A stretch of 64,000 nt of DNA from Fimbriimonadaceae bacterium (GCA_019638775.1 JAHBTD010000001.1:620001-684000), one strand, 5' to 3'; shown: positions 1 through 9,394, numbered from the stretch's first letter. The notes: a model not told the origin generated them from the sequence alone. A program made the numbers and translations.

Positions 1-229
1 CGGTCGTAGCGCTGCTCCCCGTTGTCGCTGAGCTCCCCGTCGTTGCCGTACTGCCAGTAGTAGCGCCGCCCGTCGCACCGCCGGTGGCCGTCGCTGTCGT
101 CGGTGCACTGCTGCCACCGCCACCGCCTCCGCAGCCAATAATCGCTGCACCAAGCACGAAAGCAAAGAATGCCACTGTGGGCTGCAAACGAATCCGCTTC
201 CCTTTGAAAATAGTGTTCGAACCAAGCAT
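1..229 (-). CDS. Putative lipoprotein with Gly/Thr/Ala-rich linker (3' end outside window)
   Basis: Read on the minus strand from an ATG at 229-227, the frame stays open to the window edge (76 codons). The N-terminus has basic residues, then a hydrophobic stretch (VAFFAFVLGAAIIG) and the lipobox-like AIIGC at about residues 29-33, so Cys33 is the likely lipidation site. The Cys is followed by a run of Gly and a low-complexity linker of Thr/Ala/Gly/Ser (TATTGSSATTGSSATT) built from near-repeated codons, as in tethers holding a globular domain away from the membrane. The functional domain lies beyond the window, so no function can be named. It is co-directional with and downstream of the dprE operon, but 263 bp of hairpin-rich DNA separates them. 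Confidence 0.7.
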   Translation of the reverse strand, partial: MLGSNTIFKGKRIRLQPTVAFFAFVLGAAIIGCGGGGGGSSAPTTATATGGATGGATTGSTATTGSSATTGSSATT

Positions 230-297
230 TTCTACGGGAATTGTCGGCACAAATGCTCTTGGTCCTCACCGGTCCCTGGTCGTTCCACTTTGGGAGT

Positions 298-368
298 GCG
301 CGAATTTATTCGCGCTTTCAAAGAAGCGATTCATCGCTTCCCATCCCTCCACCGCTTGCGGTGGAGGG
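298..368. repeat. Three consecutive inverted repeats (hairpin cluster)
   Basis: Three perfect or near-perfect palindromes lie in a row between the dprE1 end and the lipoprotein start. At 298-315 the stem is GCGCGAA with a TTTA loop. At 323-340 it is GAAGCGAT/ATCGCTTC. At 345-368 it is CCCTCCACCGC/GCGGTGGAGGG. None is followed by a clear T tract on the minus strand, so they are not classic intrinsic terminators. They may act as REP-like 3' stabilising or termination structures for the dprE operon. The rest of 230-492 shows nothing recognisable. Confidence 0.6.
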
Positions 369-492
369 TCTCCTCCAATCTGCGGTTTTGCTTTGACGAT
401 TGACAGTTGAGTCTCTGCGAGCGAACCGCTTATGGTGGAAAGTCTCATCGGCAATTGCGGGAAAGACAACGCCCTCGAGAAGTGGCACCGAA

Positions 493-1908
493 CTACCCCA
501 ACAACTCAACCCGCTCAGCAAGACTGCTGTAAAGCAACCCATCAGGGTCCAACTCCCGCTTCAAACCCCGGAACTTCGCCAAAACTTCCTCACCCAAATA
601 CGCCCTCACATCCGCTGGTCGCAAAGTGCTGTCCTTTGCAAAATAGAACCGCCCACCAGCCTGCAAAACGAGGTCATTCATCTTATGACAAAGCGCCTGG
701 ACCCTAGGCCAATTCTTCGCCGTCACCTTAAAATCCAAGGCCAAGGAGAATCCATCAACACCATGGGAAAGCAAAAAGTCATCCGGCTTATGCCGCTTCA
801 ACACCCCTAAGAAAGCCTCCATCTTGGCCTCCTGCATCAACCGCACCTGCTCGGCAAAGACACGCGGTGCATGCTCCTTGGGAACGAAGCTCTGATACTG
901 GATAAACCCACCCGGCAAATACGCCCACCGCCAATTCGGCACATAGTCAAGCAGGAACGAAAACCCAACCAGACTCTCCGAAATCGGCTTCCCATTGCCC
1001 AACTTCTTCGAAGCCGCGTATTTCGCCCAGTTCAGCTTCCGCATCCCCCACCGACGGTTCAGCTTCTTCAAAAACCGCCACACCATCGACTTTGGCAAAA
1101 AACCCATCACCGTATCCGGCAAATCCTGATGGCTCTGCTTAAAGCTGCTCGGAAACTCAGAGCCTTCATCCTGATACCAGGCAACATGAACCAGCCCCCG
1201 CCCAGCCTTGGAACCTTTGGCAAAGCAGTCCACCCAGCTCACCATGTAGTCCGCCTTATCGTCAAACTCCAACAAGGTCGCAAACTGCTCATCCCAACCC
1301 GCGGCGCTGATCGGCAGCACCCGCAGATCCCCCGAATGCACCTTTTTCATCTGGAGCTTTACCCGAGTGATCACCCCCAACAACCCCGCCGAGCTGATCA
1401 CCGCGAAAAACAGCTCGTCACCGTTCTTCACCGTGCGAAGTTCGCCCGTCGGCACCACCAAATCAAACTCCAAAACGTGATTCCCTATCGGCCCCACCGC
1501 AAACGCATTCTTCCCGTGAATATTCATCGCCAGCGCCCCCGCCAGCGTCGGATACATCGTCCCACTCACCACCGGAGGCCACCAGCCATCCTCCAACGTA
1601 TGCCGCCAAAGCCCCTCGATCGTCACCCCCGCCTCAACCTCAATCACGCCCGACTCCGAATCCCACGACAGAATCCGATTCATCTTCGTGATATCAAGAA
1701 CGAGAGCTTCTGGAAGAATCGAGGCATCCCCATAGCTCCGCCCCGCACCACGAAGCACCACCTTGCGCCCCGTCTCGGCAGCAAGATTGAAAACCTCCTG
1801 CACAGCCTCAACCGAGGTCGGACGAAAGACATATCCATCCGCCGCGCTGCCCATGCCGAACCCGGCAATCCGCGCAATCCGTTCTGGAGAGATGGGGAGA
1901 GAACTCAT
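493..1908 (-). CDS. dprE1: FAD-linked oxidase, decaprenylphosphoryl-ribose 2'-oxidase (DprE1) type
   Basis: A 471-residue VAO/PCMH-fold flavoprotein. The FAD-binding GRSYGD motif is at residues 56-61, HGKN at 131-134, and the C-terminal FYFAKDS carries Lys425, the counterpart of catalytic Lys418 of mycobacterial DprE1. In that family the enzyme oxidises polyprenylphosphoryl-ribose at C2', the first half of epimerisation to the arabinose donor DPA. The residue aligned with mycobacterial Cys387 (the covalent benzothiazinone site) is Ala390, in GFSLALDF. It overlaps the upstream SDR gene by ATGA, so the two are translationally coupled, and the UbiA-type gene precedes both. Homology alone would also allow an aldonolactone-oxidase-like role; the three-gene context makes DprE1 the better call. 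Confidence 0.85.
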   Translation of the reverse strand: MSSLPISPERIARIAGFGMGSAADGYVFRPTSVEAVQEVFNLAAETGRKVVLRGAGRSYGDASILPEALVLDITKMNRILSWDSESGVIEVEAGVTIEGLWRHTLEDGWWPPVVSGTMYPTLAGALAMNIHGKNAFAVGPIGNHVLEFDLVVPTGELRTVKNGDELFFAVISSAGLLGVITRVKLQMKKVHSGDLRVLPISAAGWDEQFATLLEFDDKADYMVSWVDCFAKGSKAGRGLVHVAWYQDEGSEFPSSFKQSHQDLPDTVMGFLPKSMVWRFLKKLNRRWGMRKLNWAKYAASKKLGNGKPISESLVGFSFLLDYVPNWRWAYLPGGFIQYQSFVPKEHAPRVFAEQVRLMQEAKMEAFLGVLKRHKPDDFLLSHGVDGFSLALDFKVTAKNWPRVQALCHKMNDLVLQAGGRFYFAKDSTLRPADVRAYLGEEVLAKFRGLKRELDPDGLLYSSLAERVELLG

Positions 1909-2633
1909 ACTTTCAGCTTGTGGAAGATGCTGCTCGGGAAGTTGCGGATGATCGCAAAGATCACCTTATGCGAGAACTTCAAATAATGCTCGCCCGACTT
2001 CCGACTCTTTCTCAAAATCAACTCTGCCGCCCTGCGCGCAGTCATCGCGCCCTTCAAATGCAATGCTGCCGTCATCTCGGTCTCCGTCGGCCCCGGCTTG
2101 ATCGTTACAACCTTCACGCCATACCGCGTCAGCCGGTTTCGCAAAGCCTCCATATAGGCTTTCAGAGCGGCCTTGGTCATGTTATAAACCGGCTGCCCTG
2201 CGCGGCCTCTCTCCCCGGCAACGCTCCCAATCGCCACAATCGTTCCCGACTTCGTGTTCTCAAACCGGATCGCCGCCTGGTTCAGCCATGCGACCGCACC
2301 AGTTAAGTTGACGTCGATCATCGCCTGATCTTTCGCAAAATCGTATTCGTGCCATGCCACTTCAGGCATCACACCCGAAGCGTAGATAATCATGTCCAGC
2401 CCACCAAGTTGCTTGGTAATCTCTTGAAATAGCGCCGGAATCTCATCGTAATGAGTGACGTCATGAGCGAACGCAAGCACCTTGCCATCGTAAGACTTTG
2501 CAAGCTCATCCAGCCGATCTTTCCGACGTGCAACGGCCGCAACCGTCGCCCCCTGCTCGGCAAGCAGCTTCACCAACTCTGCGCCGATCCCGGACGACGC
2601 CCCGACCACAATCACTTTCTTCGTTGAATCCAT
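1905..2633 (-). CDS. dprE2: SDR family reductase, DprE2-type (2'-keto reduction to polyprenylphosphoryl-arabinose)
   Basis: A 242-residue short-chain dehydrogenase. It has the N-terminal GASSGIG nucleotide-binding loop, a DVT acidic motif, YASG, a catalytic Ser in IGSVAGERGR, and the YxxxK pair in PVYNMTK. In the DPA pathway DprE2 reduces the 2'-keto intermediate made by DprE1, using NAD(P)H. Its stop overlaps the start of dprE1 (ATGA), and its own start overlaps the UbiA-type stop (TGATG), giving an unbroken three-gene transcription unit. SDRs are generic, so the specific name rests on the gene neighbours. Confidence 0.8.
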   Translation of the reverse strand: MDSTKKVIVVGASSGIGAELVKLLAEQGATVAAVARRKDRLDELAKSYDGKVLAFAHDVTHYDEIPALFQEITKQLGGLDMIIYASGVMPEVAWHEYDFAKDQAMIDVNLTGAVAWLNQAAIRFENTKSGTIVAIGSVAGERGRAGQPVYNMTKAALKAYMEALRNRLTRYGVKVVTIKPGPTETEMTAALHLKGAMTARRAAELILRKSRKSGEHYLKFSHKVIFAIIRNFPSSIFHKLKV

Positions 2634-3514
2634 CAGCGCTCTATCAGCGGTATCTGTCCACCCGTAATCGCAAACACCGCGCTCACCAAAAACAGCAAAA
2701 CACTGCCCAGCATATGCGGGTCCTTAAAGAGAACATCCGCGGGCTCCCCGCCCTCATCCTTCGAAAAAACCAACAGCACATAACGTGCAATCCCATAGAA
2801 AACGAAAAACGAGGTCAAAACGAGCCCGGAGTACTTCTTTGCCGTCGGACTCTCGATCGAATAGATTCCGTAACACATCGCCGCACCCGTCGCCGACATG
2901 ATCACCAAGGCATCAAGAACCGACTTCGAATACCCCGCCAAACTCTCCCGGCTGTTCGTTCGATTCTCGCCCTGAACAATAAACTCGTTCCGACGCTTGG
3001 CAAAACCCAACATCAGCGCCAAAGCCCCCGTACAGAAAAGCAGCCACCCCGAGATCAACACCGAAATCGCCGCCGCTCCCAAGACTGCCCGCAAGATGAA
3101 GCCAGTGGCTATGCAGAACACGTCCGCTATCGGAGTCCGCTTCAAAAACGCATTGTAGGCGACCTGCAGCGCTAAGTAGGAAAGGATAATCACCACGCTC
3201 GTGGTGTTAATCGCACCCGCAAGCGCGATTCCTGCCCCAAGAGCCACAACCCCAATCCCTACAGCCAGTGCAGGAGACACCTTTCCAGACGCGATGGGCC
3301 GGTTCTTCTTGGTCGGATGCTCGCGATCCCGCTTCACATCCAGCAAATCGTTAAAGACGTAAATCGCTGAACTCGCCAAACACATCGCAGCAAACGCCAT
3401 CAGCACCAAACGAACTGCATCTGGATCGTTGAACTTGCCCGTGAAGATGAAGGCGGCAAAGACGAGCAGGTTCTTGCTCCACTGCTTCGGTCTCAACAAC
3501 GCAATAATCGCCAT
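2633..3514 (-). CDS. UbiA-type prenyltransferase, probable 5-phosphoribosyl-1-PP : polyprenyl-phosphate transferase (DPPR synthase)
   Basis: A 293-residue polytopic membrane protein with the UbiA Asp-rich motif in the DPPR-synthase form, NDLLDVKRDREHPTKKNRP, and a second motif region around MLGFAKRRNEFI. Members like Rv3806c transfer phosphoribose from PRPP to a polyprenyl phosphate, the committed step to DPA. It is the first gene of the ubiA-dprE2-dprE1 unit. The dedicated 5-phosphatase (Rv3807c type) is not in this window. Start ATG 3514-3512 was chosen because MAIIALLRPKQWSKN matches the family N-terminus. Confidence 0.85.
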   Translation of the reverse strand: MAIIALLRPKQWSKNLLVFAAFIFTGKFNDPDAVRLVLMAFAAMCLASSAIYVFNDLLDVKRDREHPTKKNRPIASGKVSPALAVGIGVVALGAGIALAGAINTTSVVIILSYLALQVAYNAFLKRTPIADVFCIATGFILRAVLGAAAISVLISGWLLFCTGALALMLGFAKRRNEFIVQGENRTNSRESLAGYSKSVLDALVIMSATGAAMCYGIYSIESPTAKKYSGLVLTSFFVFYGIARYVLLVFSKDEGGEPADVLFKDPHMLGSVLLFLVSAVFAITGGQIPLIER

Positions 3515-3620
3515 CTGTACTCTCTGTCAACGGCAATCTTCACGCCAATGACTTAAACGAAGCAACGTCCAAGACCCGCCAAAAGCTTCCCGGTAAGAAT
3601 ACCGGAGGGACAATCAAGCC

Positions 3621-3704
3621 ATCAGAGATCAGTAATCAGTAATCGGCAATCAGCATTCGGCAATCGGCAATCGGCAATCTACAATCTACAATCCGCAATC
3701 TACA
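3621..3704. repeat. Heptamer tandem array A (12 degenerate 7-bp units, ATCNRCA-like)
   Basis: Twelve consecutive 7-bp units in strict register, such as ATCGGCA, ATCAGCA, TTCGGCA, ATCTACA and ATCCGCA. Eight nucleotides on comes a box (3712-3727, CTGCCTCTGTGAGAAA) related to boxes at 3906, 41566 and 42791. It lies in the 534-bp region between the divergent ubiA-type and galE genes. Such arrays resemble the heptanucleotide STRRs of filamentous cyanobacteria in form, not in sequence. Confidence 0.9.
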
Positions 3705-3737
3705 ATCCCTACTGCCTCTGTGAGAAATCCTCCAAGC

Positions 3738-3765
3738 GCCCAACGCCCAACGCCCAACACCCAAC
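3738..3765. repeat. Heptamer tandem array B (4 units of RCCCAAC)
   Basis: Four in-register 7-mers, three GCCCAAC and one ACCCAAC. It begins about 10 bp after the box at 3712-3727. Between it and array C lie about 160 bp of non-repetitive sequence without a credible gene, which end in a second box at 3906-3924 (TTCGTGCCTTTGTGAGAAA). Confidence 0.85.
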
Positions 3766-3927
3766 ACCTCCGCCGAATCTCCTTTGCGCTCTTTGCCCCA
3801 TTGCGTGCTTTGCGTGACATTCCCGGTTTGATTTATGGACTTAGCTTCTGCCCCAACCACAAACCTTGTGCCCAGCATTCCACAATCTTCGTGACTTTGT
3901 GGTTCTTCGTGCCTTTGTGAGAAACTC

Positions 3928-4011
3928 CCCCAACGCCCAACACCCAACGCCCTTCCCCCAACGCCCAACGCCCAACGCCCAACACCCAACACCCAACGCC
4001 CAACACCCAAA
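3928..4011. repeat. Heptamer tandem array C (12 units of RCCCAAC)
   Basis: Twelve in-register units, mostly GCCCAAC and ACCCAAC with two variants (GCCCTTC, CCCCAAC). It starts 3 bp after the box at 3906-3924 and ends directly before AGGTATCCT (4012-4020), a possible -10 region upstream of galE. The same nine bases follow the 11-bp array at 39481-39664. Confidence 0.9.
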
Positions 4012-4048
4012 AGGTATCCTTATCCAGGCCCAAAAGCCCCCAAACACT

Positions 4049-5025
<977 letters not shown>

Positions 5026-5029
<4 letters not shown>

Positions 5030-6027
5030 TCATCTCACGCACCCCATTGCGCATTAGCTTTGCCGGAGGTGGCACCGATCTTCCTGCGTTCTACGAGCAA
5101 GAATGCGGCGCAGTGGTCAGCACTAGCATCAACCAGTACATCTACATCACGACGAACCGTAAATTCGACTCCCAAGTCCGTGCCAGCTACTCCATCACAG
5201 AGATCGTCGAAAACGCATCAAAGCTCCAGCACGAACTCATCCGCGAGTGCCTCAAACTCGTCGGCCTCGAAAAAGGCATCGAGATAACGTCCATCTCAGA
5301 CATCCCCTCCCAAGGCACCGGACTCGGCTCCTCAAGCACCTACACCGTCGGACTGCTTAACGCTCTCTACGCCTACAAGGGCCTCCACGCAAGCCCCGAC
5401 CGCCTCGCAAAAGAGGCCAGCCAAATCGAGATCGAAATCTGCGGAAAGCCCATCGGCAAGCAAGATCAATACGCCGCTGCTTTCGGTGGCCTGCGCTACT
5501 ACCAGTTCAACCCTGACGGCACCGTTTTTAGCGACCCCATCATCTGCCAAGCCCGAACTCAAAAACAGCTTCAACAAAGGCTAATCATGCTCTACACCGG
5601 CATGACCCGCTCGGCAGACGACATCTTGCAAGTTCAAAGCAACAACACGAACTGCAAACCCGCCGCAAAAAAGACGCTCCAAAAGATGAAGCAGCAGGCC
5701 GAAGACATGCGCAAGGCCCTGCAATCCAACGACCTCGATGCCTTCGGAGAAATGCTAGACGAAGGATGGAGACTTAAACAGAGCCTTGCCGACGCCATAT
5801 CCAACCCCCAAATTCAGGAATGGTATCAAACCGCCCGAAAGTACGGCGCCGTTGGTGGCAAAATCCTTGGCGCTGGAGGTGGTGGATTCCTTCTTCTCTA
5901 CGCCCACCCCGAAAACCAAATCGCCATCTGCCAATCCATGCCCGATTTGCGGCCGGTTCGAGTACAGTTTGAGCCACAAGGCAGCAAGATCATCTTCGTC
6001 GAAGAAAGCCAGGCAGAACATCAATGA
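5026..6027 (+). CDS. hddA: GHMP kinase, D-glycero-alpha-D-manno-heptose-7-phosphate kinase (HddA type)
   Basis: A 333-residue GHMP kinase: N-terminal ISRTPLRISFAGGGTDLP, the ATP loop GTGLGSSST and C-terminal GGKILGAGGGGF. This combination is typical of HddA, which phosphorylates heptose-7-phosphate at the alpha anomeric position en route to GDP-heptose. The start is ATG 5026: it overlaps the galE stop and has a perfect AGGAGG at 5011-5016. Flanking gmhA and gmhB support a heptose role; no HddC nucleotidyltransferase is seen in the window. A fucokinase-like substrate cannot be fully excluded. Confidence 0.85.
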
Positions 6028-6596
6028 GCATCTATTCCAGCTACAAAGCAGAGTTGGGCCAGCATCTTGCGCGCCTTGATGAGGCTGCTCTCGAACGCCT
6101 CGCCCAAGCGATCCTTGCCGCCTTTCGCGAAGGAAAAACGATCTTCGTCGCTGGTAACGGCGGCAGTGCTGCAACCGCCATTCACATGGCTTGCGACTTC
6201 TGCAAGACAACGCTTGGCAAAGGCAAGACTCTGCCTAACAAGCGTCTCCGCTGCATCGCATTAGCCGAAAACCCCGCGCTCATGACGGCCTGGGGCAACG
6301 ATGTCAGCTACGACGTGATCTTTGCCGAGCAATTGCGCAACCTCGCGCAACCGGGGGACCTTCTCATCAGTATCTCCGCAAGCGGAAACTCCCCAAACGT
6401 CGTCGAATGCCTCAAGGCCGCCATTGACCTTAAAGTCAAAACCTTCAGCCTGCTCGGCTTCCAAGGCGGGAAAGCCAAGAATCTCTCCGATGACAGCATC
6501 GTCGTCGAAAGCCAAGACTACGGCGTTATCGAAGATGCCCACAGCATCATCATGCACATGGTCACCGCTCGCCTCAAGCCGGAAATCTCGGGATAA
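6024..6596 (+). CDS. gmhA: Sedoheptulose-7-phosphate isomerase (SIS domain)
   Basis: A 190-residue single-SIS-domain protein with AGNGGSAATAIHMACDF and SISASGNSPNVVECLKAA, the phosphosugar-binding loops of GmhA, plus DYGVIEDAHSIIMHM near the C-terminus. It converts sedoheptulose-7-phosphate to D-glycero-D-manno-heptose-7-phosphate, the substrate for the kinase encoded just upstream. The start overlaps the hddA stop (ATGA). Confidence 0.92.
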   Translation: MSIYSSYKAELGQHLARLDEAALERLAQAILAAFREGKTIFVAGNGGSAATAIHMACDFCKTTLGKGKTLPNKRLRCIALAENPALMTAWGNDVSYDVIFAEQLRNLAQPGDLLISISASGNSPNVVECLKAAIDLKVKTFSLLGFQGGKAKNLSDDSIVVESQDYGVIEDAHSIIMHMVTARLKPEISG

Positions 6597-6600
6597 GAGC

Positions 6601-7707
6601 ATGGAAGCCGCCCAAAACAGCCTGCGTTATGCTTTGGTGCACGACTGGCTGGTCAATCACGCAGGCTCCGAAGAGGTCTTTCAACAAGTTCAAGAACTGT
6701 TTCCAGGGCACGTCTTCACCTCGATCCTAACGAAAGAGAAATTCCCCTGGATCGATCCCGAAAGCGCCACCGTTTCCTACATCGACAAGCTCCCGCTCGC
6801 CCACACCAAGCACTACATCTACGCCCCCTTGGCAAGCCTTGTCTATCCAAAATTCGACCTTGCCCAGTTCGACGTGGTGCTCAGCGATAGCCATTCCTTC
6901 GCCCACGGAGTCGTCAAACGCAAAGATGCCCTCCACATCAACTATTATCACAGTCCGGCCCGCTCCCTCTGGATGCCCGAGATAGACCCCCGTGCCCAAG
7001 GTGGCCTCAAGAGCAAACTCATCCCTTGGCTAAAAAAGCGCGACCTTGATTTCTCAAAGCGCCCCGACGTCATCTTCGCCAACTCACAAACCACCGCCAG
7101 CCGAATCGAAAAGTTCTATGGGAGAAAGGTTGATCGCGTGATCTACCCACCCTGCCGCATCGACAAGTTCCAAACCGTCACTCGAAGGAACGAGAGCGAA
7201 GGCTATCTGATGTGGGGGCGCATGGTCGAGTACAAGCGCATTGACCTCGCTATCGAAGTCGCAAAGCAGCGAGGATTCAAGCTGCACATCGTTGGCGGAG
7301 GCCCCCTCGAAGCCGAGCTAAAAGCACAAGCCGAAGGTATAGCGAACGTTCAGTTTCACGGAAAGCTCCCCGACGAGCAATTGCTCGACCTCATGGGCCA
7401 ATGCCGAGGCGTTCTCTTCAACGCCTACGAAGACTTCGGAATCGTCCCCGTCGAGGCTCTCGCCGCCGGACTGCCGGTGGTGGCATTCGGGGTTGGCGGC
7501 GCCTCCGAATCCGTCACTCCCGAATGCGGAGTTCTATTCCACGAGCAAACCCCCGAAGCCCTCAGCCAGGCCATCGCCGAATTTGAAGCCAAAGAGTTCG
7601 ACCACAAAACACTAGCCAGTCAAGCCCAAAAATTCGATGTGTCCGTCTTTCGCAAGGAGTACGCCGATGCCGTGCTTCAAGCTCAGGAACGCGCCGAACT
7701 GCGATGA
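6601..7707 (+). CDS. GT4-family glycosyltransferase
   Basis: A 368-residue GT-B enzyme. The N-terminus ALVHDWLVNHAGSEEVF and the segment YYHSPARSLWMPE are typical of GT4 mannosyltransferase-like proteins. The C-terminal donor domain has MWGRMVEYKRIDLAIEV and EDFGIVPVEALAAGLPVV, with the EX7E motif. ATG 6601 lies 4 bp after the gmhA stop; a longer upstream frame only retranslates gmhA. It sits between gmhA and gmhB, so a heptose or other NDP-sugar donor is plausible, but donor and acceptor cannot be read from sequence. Confidence 0.85.
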   Translation: MEAAQNSLRYALVHDWLVNHAGSEEVFQQVQELFPGHVFTSILTKEKFPWIDPESATVSYIDKLPLAHTKHYIYAPLASLVYPKFDLAQFDVVLSDSHSFAHGVVKRKDALHINYYHSPARSLWMPEIDPRAQGGLKSKLIPWLKKRDLDFSKRPDVIFANSQTTASRIEKFYGRKVDRVIYPPCRIDKFQTVTRRNESEGYLMWGRMVEYKRIDLAIEVAKQRGFKLHIVGGGPLEAELKAQAEGIANVQFHGKLPDEQLLDLMGQCRGVLFNAYEDFGIVPVEALAAGLPVVAFGVGGASESVTPECGVLFHEQTPEALSQAIAEFEAKEFDHKTLASQAQKFDVSVFRKEYADAVLQAQERAELR

Positions 7708-8300
7708 GCGTCCACAATAGAACTATGGCGCGCAGGGCGGTATTTCTGGATCGGGACGGCGTTCTTGTCGAGAACCCGCCAAACTACGTCCAGTCCGAAT
7801 CCGACATCGAATACTTCGAATCCGCCTTCGAAGCGTGCCGACTCCTGACCCAAGCCGGATTCCCTCAGATCATCATCACCAATCAATCGCTCGTCGGGCG
7901 TGGAATGATGGATTTCAAAGAGATCGAGCGGCTGAACAACGTCATCGTGGACCGCTTCAACCAAGCCGGAGCAAACATTATCCACGCCTACATTTGCCCC
8001 CACGCCCCCGACGACGGATGTGATTGCCGCAAGCCCAGCCCCGGCAATCTCTATCAGGCCGCAAAGCAATATGACCTCGATCTGCCCCAATCCTTCATGA
8101 TCGGAGACGCCGTCACCGACCTCAAAGCCGGAATCGCTGCCGGAGCGACTCCCATCCTAGTCCGAACGGGCAGAGGCCTCCCCCAAGAGGAACTGCTTCA
8201 TCAAGAGCCCGAACTTCAGGCTCTTGTCGTGGATGACCTACTCCAGGCCGTCAAGCACATCCTCAGCCACAGCCACACCCCAACGGGAGGCCGAGATTGA
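7704..8300 (+). CDS. gmhB: D-glycero-D-manno-heptose-1,7-bisphosphate 7-phosphatase
   Basis: A 198-residue HAD phosphatase with the nucleophile motif FLDRDGVL, the zinc-binding Cys/His cluster CPHAPDDGCDCRKPSPG characteristic of GmhB/HisB-type phosphatases, and the GDAVTDL motif. It removes the 7-phosphate from heptose-1,7-bisphosphate after HddA. Start ATG 7704 overlaps the preceding stop; the in-frame ATG at 7725 (MARRAVFLDRDG) is an alternative closer to the usual family start. Downstream coupling is by a TTGA overlap. Confidence 0.9.
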   Translation: MSVHNRTMARRAVFLDRDGVLVENPPNYVQSESDIEYFESAFEACRLLTQAGFPQIIITNQSLVGRGMMDFKEIERLNNVIVDRFNQAGANIIHAYICPHAPDDGCDCRKPSPGNLYQAAKQYDLDLPQSFMIGDAVTDLKAGIAAGATPILVRTGRGLPQEELLHQEPELQALVVDDLLQAVKHILSHSHTPTGGRD

Positions 8301-9394
8301 CCCGCCCACTCGTCAGCATCGATGTCCGAATGCTCGGCTCAGGAATCGGGAGCTACATCCGCACGATCATGCCCCGACTTATCGACAACTGCCCCGACGT
8401 CGACTTCGTACTCCTCGGCCCCCAAATCTATCTCGTCGAGATATTCGGTGAACGACCTAACGTTCGCTATATCGATACAAGCATCCCCCGCTACTCCCTC
8501 GCCGAGCAGCGAGACTTGCCAAAGATCATCCCCCCAGAAACCGCCCTTCACTGGACTCCACACTTCAACATCCCCGTCTTTAGCAAAAAGCCACAGCTCA
8601 CAACCATTCACGATGTGCTGTTTCTTGCCCATCCTGAGTGGTTTCCTGGAAGCTTCCGACTGATGATCACGAAAGCGCTGTTCAAGGCCGCTCTGCGCCG
8701 TTCAGAGCGCATCATGGCGGTCTCAGAGTTCACGAAGTCCGAGATCGCCCGACTACTGAAGCCGGACATGAGCAAAGTCCATGTCGTGCACAACGGCATC
8801 GACCTCACCGACAATGCCTTCACTGCCGAGCCTCTGCCAACCGACAAACCCTTCATTTTCTCGATGGGCAACGTCAAACCGCACAAAAACTTCGCAACTC
8901 TCATCCTCGCCTTCGCGCAAATCCAGGATCATATTCCGCACGACCTGCTCATCGCCGGACAGATCGACGACCTCATCACCGAGGACATTGCCCTCCAACA
9001 AGCCGTTGCCAAAGGTGGAGATCGCGTCAAGATGCTCGGCTACGTCTCAACGAACACCCTTCACAACCTCTACTCTCACGCCGAACTCTGCGTCTTCCCA
9101 TCGCTCTACGAAGGCTTCGGATACGGCCCGCTGGAATCGATGCTCTTCAACACTCCGGCCCTTTCCTCCGACATCCCGGCAGCACGAGAGGTCTGTGGAT
9201 CGGCGGTTCAATACTTCGATCCACACAGCGTGGAGCATCTTGCCAAAAGCATCGCCGATCTCCTCAACGACAAAGCCCGTTCATCAAATCTTCGAGAAGT
9301 GGGCCTTGAGCAGATACGCAAATTCCCCATCGAACAAACCGTTGCCCAAACCGAGTCTCACGTCAGAGAACTCCTGAATTGTCCAAAACGTTAA
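8297..9394 (+). CDS. GT4-family glycosyltransferase
   Basis: A 365-residue GT-B glycosyltransferase: N-terminal VSIDVRMLGSGIGSYIR, middle TTIHDVLFLAHPEWF, donor-binding FSMGNVKPHKNFATLI and YEGFGYGPLESM with its EX7E-type Glu pair. The start is TTG at 8297, inside the gmhB stop (TTGA), with GGGAGG at 8285-8290. It is the last gene of the galE-hddA-gmhA-GT-gmhB-GT operon and probably adds one sugar of the lipid-linked repeat unit. The acceptor is unknown. Confidence 0.87.
   Translation: MTRPLVSIDVRMLGSGIGSYIRTIMPRLIDNCPDVDFVLLGPQIYLVEIFGERPNVRYIDTSIPRYSLAEQRDLPKIIPPETALHWTPHFNIPVFSKKPQLTTIHDVLFLAHPEWFPGSFRLMITKALFKAALRRSERIMAVSEFTKSEIARLLKPDMSKVHVVHNGIDLTDNAFTAEPLPTDKPFIFSMGNVKPHKNFATLILAFAQIQDHIPHDLLIAGQIDDLITEDIALQQAVAKGGDRVKMLGYVSTNTLHNLYSHAELCVFPSLYEGFGYGPLESMLFNTPALSSDIPAAREVCGSAVQYFDPHSVEHLAKSIADLLNDKARSSNLREVGLEQIRKFPIEQTVAQTESHVRELLNCPKR

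Noticed and set aside
871-1986. Plus-strand frame of 371 codons opposite dprE1/dprE2
   Set aside because: The translation is rich in Arg/Pro/His with no domain, and it is fully antisense to two overlapping conserved genes.
3636-4010. Minus-strand frame with repeated GVGRWALGVGRW
   Set aside because: It is the translation of heptamer arrays and their flanks; the repetitive protein is a by-product of the 7-bp repeats.
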